A stretch of 64,000 nt of DNA from Lepidodermella squamata (Eukaryota; Gastrotricha): contig JBLDXI010000004.1 in the NCBI GenBank assembly GCA_047495785.1, positions 62,001 through 126,000 of the forward strand, written 5' to 3'. Shown here one piece after another: positions 44,469-55,454 of this stretch (its first letter is position 1; every line of letters begins with the position of its first letter). The translations under genes and the position numbers were made by a program. Under the pieces are notes generated by a model, which was not told where the DNA came from, made no database searches, and worked only from the letters and a program-made list of their open reading frames with translations.

Positions 44469-46571
44469 CCCAGATAAAAATCCGTCTGCCCAAATGCACG
44501 TTTTGGCCAAATCCTCGGCCAAATTTCTTGTTGAAGGGATTCAACAATAATCATGTGGAATTTTGGCGCCATTTTTCAGCGACCTCATTTCAGGAAATTC
44601 AGCCATCGTTTTTAGCAGCAATTTTAGACGAAAGTCGAGTTTGCACCTGTTGGCTAAAAAATTGCGAGAAATATTTGGCTGAAGCAGCTTCGCGATGAAT
44701 ATGCTGAGTTATTTGGGCGAAATAAGTTTGTTCCAAAATAATTTACCATTCACTCAAAAAATTGCCGATCGCAATACACTGAAGGTTTCGGCCAGAAAGG
44801 CTAGAGTGGTCAACTTAAAATTACGCAGCTTTTAAACAGAATACAGCCTGGCCAGATATCGATTCAGAGAATCTATCGTAATAGTCCGGCTATGATTTCC
44901 GTTGTTAATAGCCTTCATCAGCCATCTCCAAGCTCCGGAACCTTTCTTTGTGACTATACCGCAATTATTTTTAATTATTATTTATTTCCGTATCGTCTAA
45001 GCTGGTTTTCAGATTCGATATTCTACGCTATTTACAACGGAGAGCGCATTTATCAAAACAGCAGCTTCGTGGATGGATGGATGCGAGATTTCGATCTCGT
45101 TTTGAAAATTGGTTAACAAAAATTAAAATCAAAATTAAAATTAAAATTAAAATTAGAAATTGAGCTGTTTATGTAAGTTATTTGAACTTTCTGACATTTT
45201 CCCTACAGTGTAATAATTTTACGAGAATTTTCTTAAATTGTAGAAATTTGAAATTTGAAATTTTTAAAATTTTAAATTTCTAGAAATCTAATTTATGAAA
45301 ATGTGTTGTTCTGAAAGTTATGTAGAAAAACCGCCTCGAACTAATGTGTTTCCAGGGCTAATTGAGAAATTATTGCAACGGCTCTATCACATGCTATCAC
45401 ATGCAGATTTAAAAAATCCGGAGTAACGAAATAAAATAAAATGAGCATGAAAAAGTCGAAATGAGACGCGACCACGTTCTGCGTCATTGTTGTGCAACAC
45501 ACAGCTGTGTTACGCCACAGCTGAAGTCAGCGCGACGCATTTTATCAGTTTAGTTTTCATTTCATCTTTTTTCAGTTTCAAAAGCAAGTTAATTCTTTTC
45601 CTTGGCCCGGAATTAATTTATAACTTTAAATCATTTGTCTGCACTTGATATTTTTGTAGTAGCACCGGTGCTAGGCAAACAGCCGCCAATGTGGTCTGGC
45701 CAGTTCTCCTTCTAACGCCAATCGACTGCGGTAGCAGCAACGCATTGAACGTAGTTGTTTTTTACTATTTTCGAAAAAATCTTGAAACCTGATTATATTT
45801 AAATTGCTTCTCAAGCCTTGAAAAAATAATTCAACCCTAATTAAATTTTCTTACTATTTTTATAGCTCGAAATGCGCCATGATGACTGCGACTTCATCGC
45901 CCGGTTGGTCACTAAATCAAGGCAAGTTATTCCCAAGAAATTGCGGTTCAGGAAAAATTGAAATTAAATTATTAAATTTCAATTTTACGGAATTTTAAAA
46001 AATTATTAATCTAATTTTTTTTGAATTTATAGGTCGATGGTTCGACGGCAATGCCGTACCAATGCCGCCAATGCCAATGCTAACGGCTATCATGGCTATT
46101 CAAGTCTGAGCGGCATCAGGAAGGCTTTGAAAATGCATGCATCTCGAACATTTAGAACTTGGAACTTGAATTCGAAATTTCACTTTGCTATGATTAAGAT
46201 TATCTGAAGTTTAACTTGGATATTAATTACTAGAATAAAAACGCAAATAACTTTGTTCTGACTTGAGTAACTTGAGGAACCAAGTGACATGAAGCCGAGC
46301 AGTTGCATTACAGGGTTGTACTTGAATGAAGAGCAAAGGTGATATGAGCAAAGGTGGTTTTGGCCTAATTTTCAACTCCGAAAGCAGTTTCGCCGACATT
46401 TTCATCTGTCAGTTTGGCCGAAATTTGGTGATTTCAGCAAAAGATTTAGCTGAAATTTTGGCCGCGAGAGTTTTTGGCTGAAATTTGGTCGAAGTCTTTC
46501 GCCTATTTGGGGGTATCAGAAAGATGAGCCAAATTTTAGACCGAGATTATCGCGGTAAATTTTCATCTGGG
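44469..46571 (+). mobile_element. 2.1-kb repeat family: full unit 2
   Basis: Same ends and content as unit 1, about 2103 bp, starting only 26 bp after it. It carries the same CDFIARLVTK segment (near 45870) and a frame with YNGERIYQNSSFVDG near 45020-45070. Several indels separate the units, so they are not a very recent duplication. Confidence 0.65.
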
Positions 46572-46764
46572 AGGATCTTTGAGACTGATATTTGGTTGAA
46601 ACTCGTCTTCGACATGTTTCTTCGACATACTTTCGACATACTTCGACATATGTCGAAAATAATGTCCATAACAGGGCAACATGCAGAAATTGATGTTCAT
46701 ATCTAGCATATAATTTTACAATATAAATTTAATATGTAGGGTGGCGCCATAGAGAACGAAATCG

Positions 46765-46892
46765 GGTGGCGCATTGGTTCGAGCTATTCTCGAAGATCCT
46801 AATTCTGAATTCAAGCTAGGGCCCTAACTCAGGATGTTAATTCGGCTAAAGCTAAGGCCACAGCTGACCAGGGCGTTGAATTTGTTCAAGTC
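46765..46892 (+). pseudogene. NmrA-like gene, exon 2 relic
   Basis: GGALVRAILEDPNSEFKL..., ending ...GVEFVQV, is homologous to exon 2 of the NmrA-like loci at 59926 and 61575. The frame is broken near 46816. The relic ends in a perfect palindrome (46865-46923). The matching exon 3 lies about 12 kb away at 59229, with nested elements between. Confidence 0.75.
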
Positions 46893-46923
46893 GAGGACTT
46901 GAACAAATTCAACGCCCTGGTCA
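46865..46923. repeat. Perfect 28-bp inverted repeat with 3-bp spacer
   Basis: 46865-46892 (beginning TGACCAGGGCGTTGAATTTG) is the exact reverse complement of 46896-46923; the spacer is GAG. The left arm is NmrA coding sequence and the right arm is its inverted copy. Confidence 0.95.
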
Positions 46924-46989
46924 TGCTAGTCCGGATTTGCATTGTTCAATTGCATTGACCGTGAGGAGGAGCCATACCCGCGCGTTGCG

Positions 46990-47158
46990 TGTGAGCGCGC
47001 GGCCAAACTTCGGCCGCGAACAATAGGAACTTCGGTCGTCACGCTGCGCGCGCGCGTAGAAAATGCCACTGATAAGGCCTCCGAAGTTCTGCTATTTCTC
47101 TCCGAAGTTTCTACTTCGCTCTCCGAAGCGGTCGGTCTCCGAAGTAGTTTGTGAACGC
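46990..47158. repeat. CTCCGAAGT-rich repeat block, inverted copy
   Basis: Multiple CTCCGAAGT motifs and a CGCGCGCG run. The right border (GTAGTTTGTGAACGCAC) is the complement of the start of the 19147 block. Confidence 0.7.
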
Positions 47159-47585
47159 ACTATTACCTGTCGTTAAATCGATGAGAGCGCTCTGATGTTG
47201 CGGCCAAAAGGTATTTTGTGCTGTCATAGATGAAATTCGCTTTTTTAAATATTTAGCACGCAAATCGGTTGAAGCAAATCGGTTCACTTTTCCCATCGTT
47301 AGGTTACGGCAAAAATAATTATTTGTTACCCAAAATTTACAAATAATTCCAATATTTCTGATTTTTTCAAAAAATGAAAATAGTCATTCCAAACAGCGCA
47401 TTTTACCGCAATATCTGCTTGTTAAAAAAATTGCAGAATTTTGTATAACATTAAAAGGAATTTTTCGTTTTAATATTTTTTATAAAATTAAATTTTTTAT
47501 TAACATTTTTAATATTAATTTAATTAATTTAATATTTAAAAATATTTAAGAATGCTTCTTGTATTTTACCTCTCCGTCCCACTAG

Positions 47586-49193
47586 ATTGGTAACGTTAGG
47601 ATTGCGGTTCGGCATAAATGCCAGCAAAATACTTGCAATGAAGGACCACATTGGTTTTCGATAAGTCTCGAAAGAAAGATTTTACGAAATAAGGAGAGAA
47701 ATGGGTATTTTTCATCCGATAAACAGCATCGATGACGGCCTGGGGGCTTATCGCTCCATTTCTTCAATCGCAAACGTATGGGCACATAGAGGTGAGCTGT
47801 CACCCACTGCTCCCAATGATATTCGATTTCAGGTTTTCAATTTTTTAATTTCATGCGAATGACCGATTAACCAAGAAATTCAGGTTGATGGGCTGGCTGG
47901 ACGCACCTCTTCATCTAATCCGATAGTTACATCTTACGTTTGTGTTGCTAGCCGGAAACGCAAGGTTGGCATGGATGACGAGCATCAGTTTGCTGTCTAT
48001 AACGAAGCTGAGTCCAGCGAAAATTTTCGGAAATATTTGCAATCGCCTGTTGATGAACTAGTAAAGCTAGTTGAGCAGGGTATATCAGTCGATGGAACAA
48101 ACTATTCATTTAGGCTCCTGACTTGCTGTGATTACCCCGCTCTTGTGAAATTGTTCGGCTGCGGGCATCAAGGAGCTCATCATCGATGTGTTATTTGCGA
48201 AATCGACATACGTAATCCCAACTCACCGGCCAAACGTCGTCGGTTTGATGAGTATTCACCCGACCTAGCCGGTAAGTTGGGCTGGTCAAAGGACTATGGG
48301 CCAATGATTCGACTTGGACCTGCTAAACTCGTCATCCTACCCGATTTTTTTCATATGCAAGTTAATCTTGCCAAGCCCTTGCTTACTCAGGTAATGATTG
48401 GACTAAAATTGAAATTTTTGAAAACAATTCTGGAAATTTTTCAGATCATTTCAAAGTTGAAACTTTTCGGCCAAAAAGAAGCTGTCAAACAATTGACTGA
48501 ATTATTGAAAAATGACTTGAAACCGAGGCCGGCTCTTTCGCCTAAAATGAAAAAAAATCTCAAAAAATCGAAGCTCACTATCGACGTGACTCGTAATTCG
48601 AAGGGCAAAGTCAAAGTTAACATAAAAAATTCGAATCATTACGGCATCGTCGCGGTAATTTTTGTGATTTGTTTTTAATTTTTGAATGAATTTCAAATTT
48701 TTAATTCTAGGCTTTTAAACGATTGACGCAACGTCTGGCTCAGCACAGTCTTGCCGATGCGTTATTTTTGCCGCAAAACTGGCGACGACAAAAGCCATTT
48801 TCAAGTGTTATATCCCCAGTAATTGCTAAAATCCGGGAAAATCAATTTTTAACCGCATTGGCAGGTCTTCGGAAACTCTGCTTCGCAACATGTGCAGCGT
48901 TCGACGACATTAAAGAAAATCGACCGACGGGTAAAGGAAGATTTTTCATGCCGAGATTTATATCACTCTGGCGAAAAAACGTTGGTCCAGTCACTTCATA
49001 CGCCCATTTACTGTCGAGTCATGTTTACGAGCTGCTTGAAAAAGGCATTAATCTGGCTGCTTTGTCAGCTGAGACAATTGAAATCTTGATTAAGGAGCTA
49101 CGGTCTACTGTCAGCACTCAGACTACAAACTGGCGGCCTTTGTGTCCTCAACTTTTAACTATCCAAAACATGAGAGATAACTCGAAAATATGA
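47586..49193 (+). pseudogene. Transposase-like gene, copy A (first exon missing, stop in exon 2)
   Basis: Exons 47586-47832, 47884-48390, 48445-48654 and 48711-49193 have nearly the same sizes as exons 2-5 of copy B (247, 507, 210 against 204, 483). The exon homologous to copy B exon 1 is absent. Exon 2 has one in-frame TAA at about 47656. The rest is open, including CDYPALVKLFGCGHQG, HHRCVICE and LPDFFHMQVNLAKPL. Function as for copy B. A 5'-truncated, inactive copy. Confidence 0.75.
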
Positions 49194-49456
49194 TTTGCTC
49201 TTAATTATTTGAATTAGGATTACTTTTATTTTCTATTATTTTTTCGAAAAAATGTTTGAGTGAAATAAAACACGGATTGAAACGATGTCTCTAATGTGTC
49301 TCATGTTAAGCTGTCGCTGAAATTATTCGAAAAAATATGATTGTTTTATTCAATATTCTCAGTCAATTCGTCGCTTTTTATTTTCCAGCTCATTTTCCAA
49401 AAATCACATAATTTTTCGCTACAATCTCACAGTTAACGTCAAGACTTTTCAGAAAA

Positions 49457-50390
49457 TCACTTCTTCTTGTACACGTACTCGCCCTCAAATCTGTCGAAAT
49501 GCAATTCGAACTTATCCTCCGCGGACCAAGTAAAGGAGAAAAGGCCAGCACGACACAGCTGATCGATCCTGACAATTTGACGACAAATGGCGTTCAAACT
49601 TCGGCCCAACTCAAAGTCCAAATGTTCATCTTTTTGGCAGTTACGAATCCAAAACTTCAACAAACCAAGCGGAGCAGTTTCTACTTTCCGCCGTTTAGCG
49701 AAAAATGCGAAAACATGGCGAAGACGATTGCGGTCGTCATAGGTCCACTCCATGCGAGAATTTGTGAAATAGACTAAATTTGAAGAAAATAGAATAAGAA
49801 TTTGAAAAATAGCTACAAGTCTCACTTTTATCATATTTTCTTGACGCGGCTCTGATAAAATTCCAAGTTCCAAAGGCAGCGCCAGATAAAGTTGAATTTA
49901 AAGTAGAGTTGGTTAATTCAAACATTTCTTGTTCTTCTTGTTGCTGCTGTTGCTGTGGCTGTTGCTGCGGCTGTTGCTGCGGTTGTTCCTGCGGCTGTTG
50001 CTGCGGCTGTTCCATCGGCTGTTCCATTGGCTGTTGCTGCGGCTGTTGCTGCGACTGTTGCTGCGGCTGTTGCTGCGGCTGTTCCAGCGGCTGTTCCAGC
50101 GGCTGTTCCAGCGGCTGTTGCTGTTGCTGCTGGTGTACTGCAGGAGGTAGATGAAATTGGTCGTTATTGTTGTGAGCAACCGCGCCAGATTTCTTTTGCT
50201 GCTTGCCACGCGCGTTCTCACCAAAGAATGACCTAATGTCCGCATGTCGTTTGGAGCGGTTAGCTTGCTGTTTTTCCAGAGCGGCTTGGCGATTTCGATC
50301 CTTTTCGAGGGCTTTTAATTGTTTTTTTCTCTGATTTTTCGACAGAGTCTTGGGCGTTGAGTGATTTAAATCGCCGTTGTCTTCTGCCAT
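49457..50390 (-). CDS. Glutamine-rich Myb/SANT-like accessory protein, copy A
   Basis: Two minus-strand exons, 50390-49826 and 49773-49457, join in frame (293 residues). The N-terminus is basic (KNQRKKQLKALEKDR..., KRHADIRSFFG). The centre is a Gln/Pro repeat array (EQPLEQPLEQPQQQ type). The C-terminus has a probable helical DNA-binding domain: EWTYDDRNRLRHVFAF, LLKFWI, LGRSLNAICRQIVRID. The W...RNRLRH...LGRS.NAICRQI pattern resembles Myb/SANT domains, which accompany transposases in some DNA transposon groups. It converges on the transposase-like gene of the same copy; the stop codons are about 260 bp apart. The frame is intact although the neighbouring transposase is broken. Confidence 0.65.
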
Positions 50391-50567
50391 CGAAATGCGC
50401 TCACAAAATGACAGACGAAGAAATGACCGAATAACGCAGAGGCCGACAGCGCGACCTCACCACCACACCACCACCACCATCTAAACATGCCAGTACTGCA
50501 CACATGATAGCTAGCAATAAATAACTGAGGATGATTCATCTAGGTCACCCTGCAAACCCGGACTAGT

Positions 50568-50661
50568 ATGGAAGAGGCTTTGCCTGAGTCTCGGCTATCG
50601 CTTGGCACGGTCCTGAAAGAGAAGTTCAATAAATTCAAGCCATGGCTGACGCGGCAAGGTA
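50568..50661 (+). CDS. Possible short first exon at the end of copy A
   Basis: ATG at 50568 opens MEEALPESRLSLGTVLKEKF followed by NKFKPWLTRQ and a good GT donor (G|GTAAAT). No following exon is visible before the LTR-like sequence at about 50800. Could be a promoterless gene fragment or a third small gene of the element. Confidence 0.25.
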
Positions 50662-51385
50662 AATTTGGATAATTTTCAAAAACATTGTATTCAGCATTCA
50701 AGAATAATTTAAAAAACAAAATTATTGAATTTAAATTAAACGAACTTAAATGTTCAAAAATTTCAAAAATTTATCTACAATGAATTTAAAATGTTTATGT
50801 AAGGGGTCTAGGCTGTATTATTAATATTACTTCATTTATCCTTCAACTATATTATTTGCCGCAAGCGATTAGGCTAGTGCCACGTGGCGTCGCTGGAAGC
50901 ATGAATGGCGCAGCTTCCAGCGTATAAATATGCGTCAGTTATAATCATTCGGGGCTCGTTACTTCATTGATAGTATTACTTATAGTATTAATAAATCTGT
51001 CGTTGGTGTATTTGCATTGTAGGCCGGGTTTGCAGGGTCAAAGTCCGATTTTTTTTGCCCGGTTGTTTACTGCGTCGTTTATGTGGTGGGGTGGTGGTGC
51101 GGTGGAGAATTCGTATTTTTTGCTGATGTTCCTCATTCATCACAAACCAAATAATTTATTGAGTGAGGATTTTGGATGGTTTGTGCAATTTTCTTTGCTG
51201 ACCTCCTTGACAAGTGAAAAAGGGCCATTGTTAACAAGTACACATAGCGAGAAACAATGTATTTATCGTTTGACCCGAGTTATATCGAACAGACATGACG
51301 AAAAATCATCATAGGAAAGGATTGCAAATAATAAATAATTTTGTGAAAGCATTTGCATCAATATTGCACGATCACGATCATAAAA

Positions 51386-53439
51386 ATGCCAGTTTCATTT
51401 ACTTTTGATGCGGAGTTTGACGTCTCGTCGTTAATGGGATCGATTAGTCAACGGATTGCTAGGATGCCACCAGGGTCAATCGACGATCTTCAAGTTCGCT
51501 CCCGCAGATCGAGGGCGCAATTTGCTCAAGAGAGCTTACTTAAACTGTTACCATCTTTATCACCGTACAGCGAAATTATGGATGGTGCAATAATAAAGCA
51601 CGCAAAATTGTCTGTTGAATACGAAGGTTTTGGGGTGATCGAGGCTGAGCTTCCGTTGGTAAATCCGCTTCCACCGCGCAAGCGTGCGAATGATCTTGCG
51701 AAAAGGTATGATATTAAAGCAAAACTTTCACAGGCGAGAATTCAAGAGCATTCGCGCATTTATTTATAAATCTGATATAATTTAATTTGACGAAAATATC
51801 GAATTGCTACAATTACAATATACGTTCCTCAATAGGCTGGTAACGTTGGGCTTACGGTTTGGCATTAATGCCAGCAAGCTTCTAGCAATGAAGTCATTTA
51901 TTGGCTTCGGCTCGGTTACAAAAGATATGTTTTATAGCATCAGAAATGAATTAGCCCAATTACATCCGATAACGTCATCGCAAGATGGGAAATCTGCATT
52001 TCGATCCATAACGTCGCTTGCGCATAGTTGGGTTCAGCAGGGCATCCTATCGCCACTGATTCCTAATGACATCCGATTTCAGGTGATAACCCTATGTATC
52101 TATGTAACTATGATTGCTTTACTTTTGGTGATTTTATAAGGTTGATGGATTTGCCGGCCGCACTACTTATTCTGATCCTTTTGTGACTTCTAACGTGTGT
52201 GTTGCCAGTCGAAAACGCAAAATAGGGGTTGAAGGAGAAGACAATTATGCTATATTCAATGACGCTGAAACCAGCAAAAATTTTCGCAAGTATCTGCAAC
52301 AGCCGGTTGATGAACTGGTCCAGCTTGTAGAAAAAGGTGTGACGGTGGATGGCACGGATTATTCATTCCGTCTGCTAGTGTGTTGTGACTATCCGGCGCT
52401 TGTGAAGCTCTTTGGTTGCGGACATCAGGGCAGTCACCACCGCTGCGTTGTGTGCGAAGTGAGCATTAAAAACCCGACTTCCCCAGCGAAGAAGCGAAGA
52501 TTCGACCTGTATTCGCCCGATTTAGCTGGGAAGCTTGGTTGGTCGGAGGAGTTCGGGCCGATGATCAGGCTGGGTCCCGAGAAACTCGTGATATTGCCAG
52601 ACTTTTTTCACATGGAGGTCAACTTGGCCAAGCCATTAATCACTCAGGTATTTATTTCCTTTATTTAAAAAAATATAGCTACTCACTGATTTTTTATCGA
52701 TTAGCTATTTTGCAAACTGCGATCATTCGGTCAGAGGGAAGCTATCCGGAAAGTCAGCGAGTTTCTGAAGATGAGAATAAAGGAGAACGGTGCAAATAAC
52801 CAACCTCAAGGAACCAAGGCAACCAAGCTGTCGATCGATGTTCGTCGTACTCTCAAAGGGAAGACTCTTGTCACTATCAAGAATTCGAATCACCATGGCA
52901 TAATCGAAGTAATATTTCTCCAAATTTCTTCAGTTGTTAAAACATTGTTTTGCCAGGCTTTCAAAAACTTGACCGAGCACATGAGTCAAAATTCGCTCAC
53001 AGATGCTTTCTTTCTACCGAAAAATTGGCAAAAGAAAAGGCAATTTACTGCCGGCAATTCAACGTCCGTTTCTAAGGCCAGAGAAACGCAGTTTTTGAAA
53101 GATCTTTCACACCTTCGCAAACTGTGCGTGGCTACTTGCGCTGCTTTTGACGATATACAGGAGAACAGGGCTACTGGAAAAGGAAGATTCTTCATGCCGC
53201 GATATCTGCAGTTATGGAAAACTGTGGTCGGCCGGGTCACGTCGTATGCGCACCTTCTAGCTTGTCATACTTACGATTTGATTGAACAAAAGGTAAATCT
53301 AGCAGCACTTGCAGCAGAAACTATCGAATTGGATATCAAGCAGCTTCGATCGACCATCAGCTCTCAAACCTCTAATTATCGGCCCTTGCCTGGTCAGCTG
53401 CTGAGGATTCGGAACATGAAAGACAGCTTGAAAGTTTAA
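51386..53439 (+). CDS. DDE-transposase-like protein, copy B
   Basis: Exons 51386-51705, 51836-52082, 52141-52647, 52705-52908, 52957-53439 close in frame to 586 residues. The central domain has DYSFRLLVCCDYPALVKLFG, then a Cys/His cluster (CGHQG...HHRCVVC) and, about 70 residues on, LPDFFHMEVNLAKPL. This order (Asp-Pro-Ala motif, CxxC, then DxxH) recalls the DDE domains of CACTA/CMC, Plavaka and KDZ-type transposases. I infer the same cut-and-paste role from this and from the inverted ends. The C-terminal exon is well conserved with copy A (LRKLCVATCAAFDDI, GKGRFFMPRY, SYAHLL). The third acidic residue is not assigned. The protein is shorter than usual for CMC enzymes. Confidence 0.65.
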
Positions 53440-53578
53440 TTGTGTTCCTTTCTTGTGAATAAGTGAAAAAGCTGAATATTATGTGCTTTACTCAATTTAT
53501 TTCATTTATTCATTCTCATGCCAACAAATCTTCAAGATTCAAAATTCTCACCGAAGGAACACAGCGGAGTAATAAATT

Positions 53579-54121
53579 TCATTTTTTCACACTGTACATG
53601 TACGTGTTGCTGTTTTTGTCAAAATTCAGCTCGTACTTATCAGCAGCAGTCCACGTAAATGCGAACAAACCAGCACGGCAAAGTTCATCAAGCTTTGCGA
53701 TTTGACGGCATATGGCATTCTTGCTACGTCCAAGATCGTAATCCAAATGCTTGTCACTCGGTGTGGTAGCCATCCAGAAAGTCAGCAAACGTCGGGGCGC
53801 TGTTGCTAGTTTGCTTCGTTTCGCATAAAACGCAAACACATGTCGTAACCTATTCCGGTCTTGAGGGCTCCATTCGGTACGCGAATTCGCGGCACTGACT
53901 GAAACACAGAAAAATCTAGCTATATTTATCCAATTAAAGTTACGACTCACCTCTCACCTTTATCAAACTGTTTCGATGCGAGACGTATATATTCCCACGT
54001 GCCTACTTCCGCACTTGACAGCGTTGTATTGACAGTCGAATCACCCAAATCGATGAAGTCAATATCATTTCCCTGTTGCAGTTGCTGCTGATGCTGCTGC
54101 TGCTGCTGTTGTTGTTGTTGT

Positions 54122-54153
<32 letters not shown>

Positions 54154-54558
54154 TTGTTGCTGCTGCTGTTGTTGCTGCTGCTGTTGTTGCTGCTGCTGTT
54201 GTTGCTGCTGTTGCTGTTGCTGTTGAAACTCATGTAGCTCCCGTTCTAGCCGTTGAAATTCGATGTCCTGTTGGTGCAGTTGAAACTGCATGTCCTGTTG
54301 ATGTTCGTCGCTGTTGCTGTTGTTGCTGGTGTTGTTGCTATTGTTCTCGCTCTTTTTATTGTTCTTATTGTTCTTCTTGCCGTTGTTGTTGTTGAGCATG
54401 GAGCGAATGTCCGCCTGCTTCTGGTATCGTTTGCCTTGCTGTTGTCGCTGCTGATCAGCTCGCTTTTTCTCAGCTTTCTGCAACTTGTTAAGCTGTTTAT
54501 GTTGTTTCTTGGACAGCGCTTTGGCATCGAGCATTTCTTCCGCGTCTTCGTAATCCAT
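53579..54558 (-). CDS. Poly-glutamine Myb/SANT-like accessory protein, copy B
   Basis: Exons 54558-53958 and 53898-53579 join in frame to 306 residues. The N-terminus is basic (LSKKQHKQLNKLQKAEKKRA, KQADIRSML). The centre is Asn-rich, then has a poly-Gln tract of about 50 residues encoded by mixed CAG/CAA codons. The C-terminus is the same putative DNA-binding region as in copy A (EWSPQDRNRLRHVFAF, LGRSKNAICRQIAKLDEL, AGLFAFTWTAADKYELNF). The C-terminal domain is conserved between copies while the Gln region differs completely, consistent with selection on the domain. It converges with the transposase gene (stops 140 bp apart). Confidence 0.65.
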
Positions 54559-54989
54559 TATTGCTTGTGAGGAGGAGACGAATTAATCGGAAATTGAAAA
54601 GAAAGTTGAATAAATCAAGAAATCAAGAAAATATAAATTGACCGACTGCACGACCTCACGACCGCACCACCGCACCACCACCACATCGTCGGAAATAAAA
54701 AAGCATCGCGCACACACATCGATGAAAAAAACACGTCTGTGATTCATCGAGTTCACTATGCAAAACACCGCCTACAATGTTCCTCTTCTTTTGCGGCTAC
54801 CTTTCATTGGCGCCTGGCGCCGAGACCCGGCTAGGTCTTCATCGGTATTATTTTTCTGATTCTTCGCTGCTTCGGTGAAAGTAACGAGCTACCAAGTGAC
54901 GAGCAACGTCAGATCATTACATTTTTTTTAGATAAATTGACTTCTTTATTTCAGATTATTTATTCGTAAACCCTCTGCCATAATCATAA

Positions 54990-55450
54990 TCACAATCCCC
55001 CAAACACACCGTTCAAAACATACCTATTCCCCACGTAAAGAGACGAAAAAGTCGGAAAATTTAAGACCAATAGGTGACGAAAAGTCGGACAAATAAAAAT
55101 ATCAAATTTAGAAATTCCTCCCGCAGCATCCCGCAGTTTGTTCACGTGATGCGGGACTGCGGGATGACTGCGGGACTGCGGGATAAGGGTGCGGGATAAG
55201 CTGTATCCCACCCGGCCCACCCTACAAACATGATTTTTTGCCAGTATCAATGAGTAAGCATTCATCTTCTCGCAAAATCATTAACATATGCACACTATTT
55301 TTTGTATGGGAGAATGCAGAGAAATTTTTATCACGCTGCAATACACGTGGACGTCCACATGATGAACTGCGGGATGTGCGGGATGACTGCGGGAGGAATT
55401 CGTATATTTATTCCGGTCCACTTTTATTTTTCCCAAATAAACAACCAAAT
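54990..55450. other. Leader region with repeated TGCGGGA phrases
   Basis: Between the candidate primer-binding site and the gag ATG. CTGCGGGATGACTGCGGGA-type phrases occur at 55120-55200 and again at 55360-55395. No gene. Confidence 0.4.
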
Positions 55451-55454
55451 CAAC

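Larger units (their letters stand above)
51015..54779 (+). mobile_element. Two-gene DNA transposon, copy B (all exons in frame)
   Basis: The left end CATTGTAGGC (51015-51024) is inverted at 54770-54779. Similarity continues imperfectly inward (CGGGTTTGCAGGG against the GTGTTTTGCATAGTG-type complement). Length 3765 bp. It contains a five-exon transposase-like gene on plus and a two-exon Gln-rich gene on minus, converging. It sits inside LTR-like sequence whose uninterrupted counterpart is at about 59110-59135 (TTGGTGTATTTCCTCGTCTT). Target duplication is not clear (at most TT). The superfamily is not settled; see the transposase entry. Confidence 0.75.

Noticed and set aside
49909-50236. Long plus-strand frames rich in Cys, Leu or Ala opposite the Gln-rich gene
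   Set aside because: They are antisense or shifted readings of the CAG/CAA repeats; the minus-strand two-exon gene explains the region.
54003-54570. Ser/Asn-rich and hydrophobic frames overlapping the poly-Gln gene
   Set aside because: Shadow frames of the repeat; no splice support.
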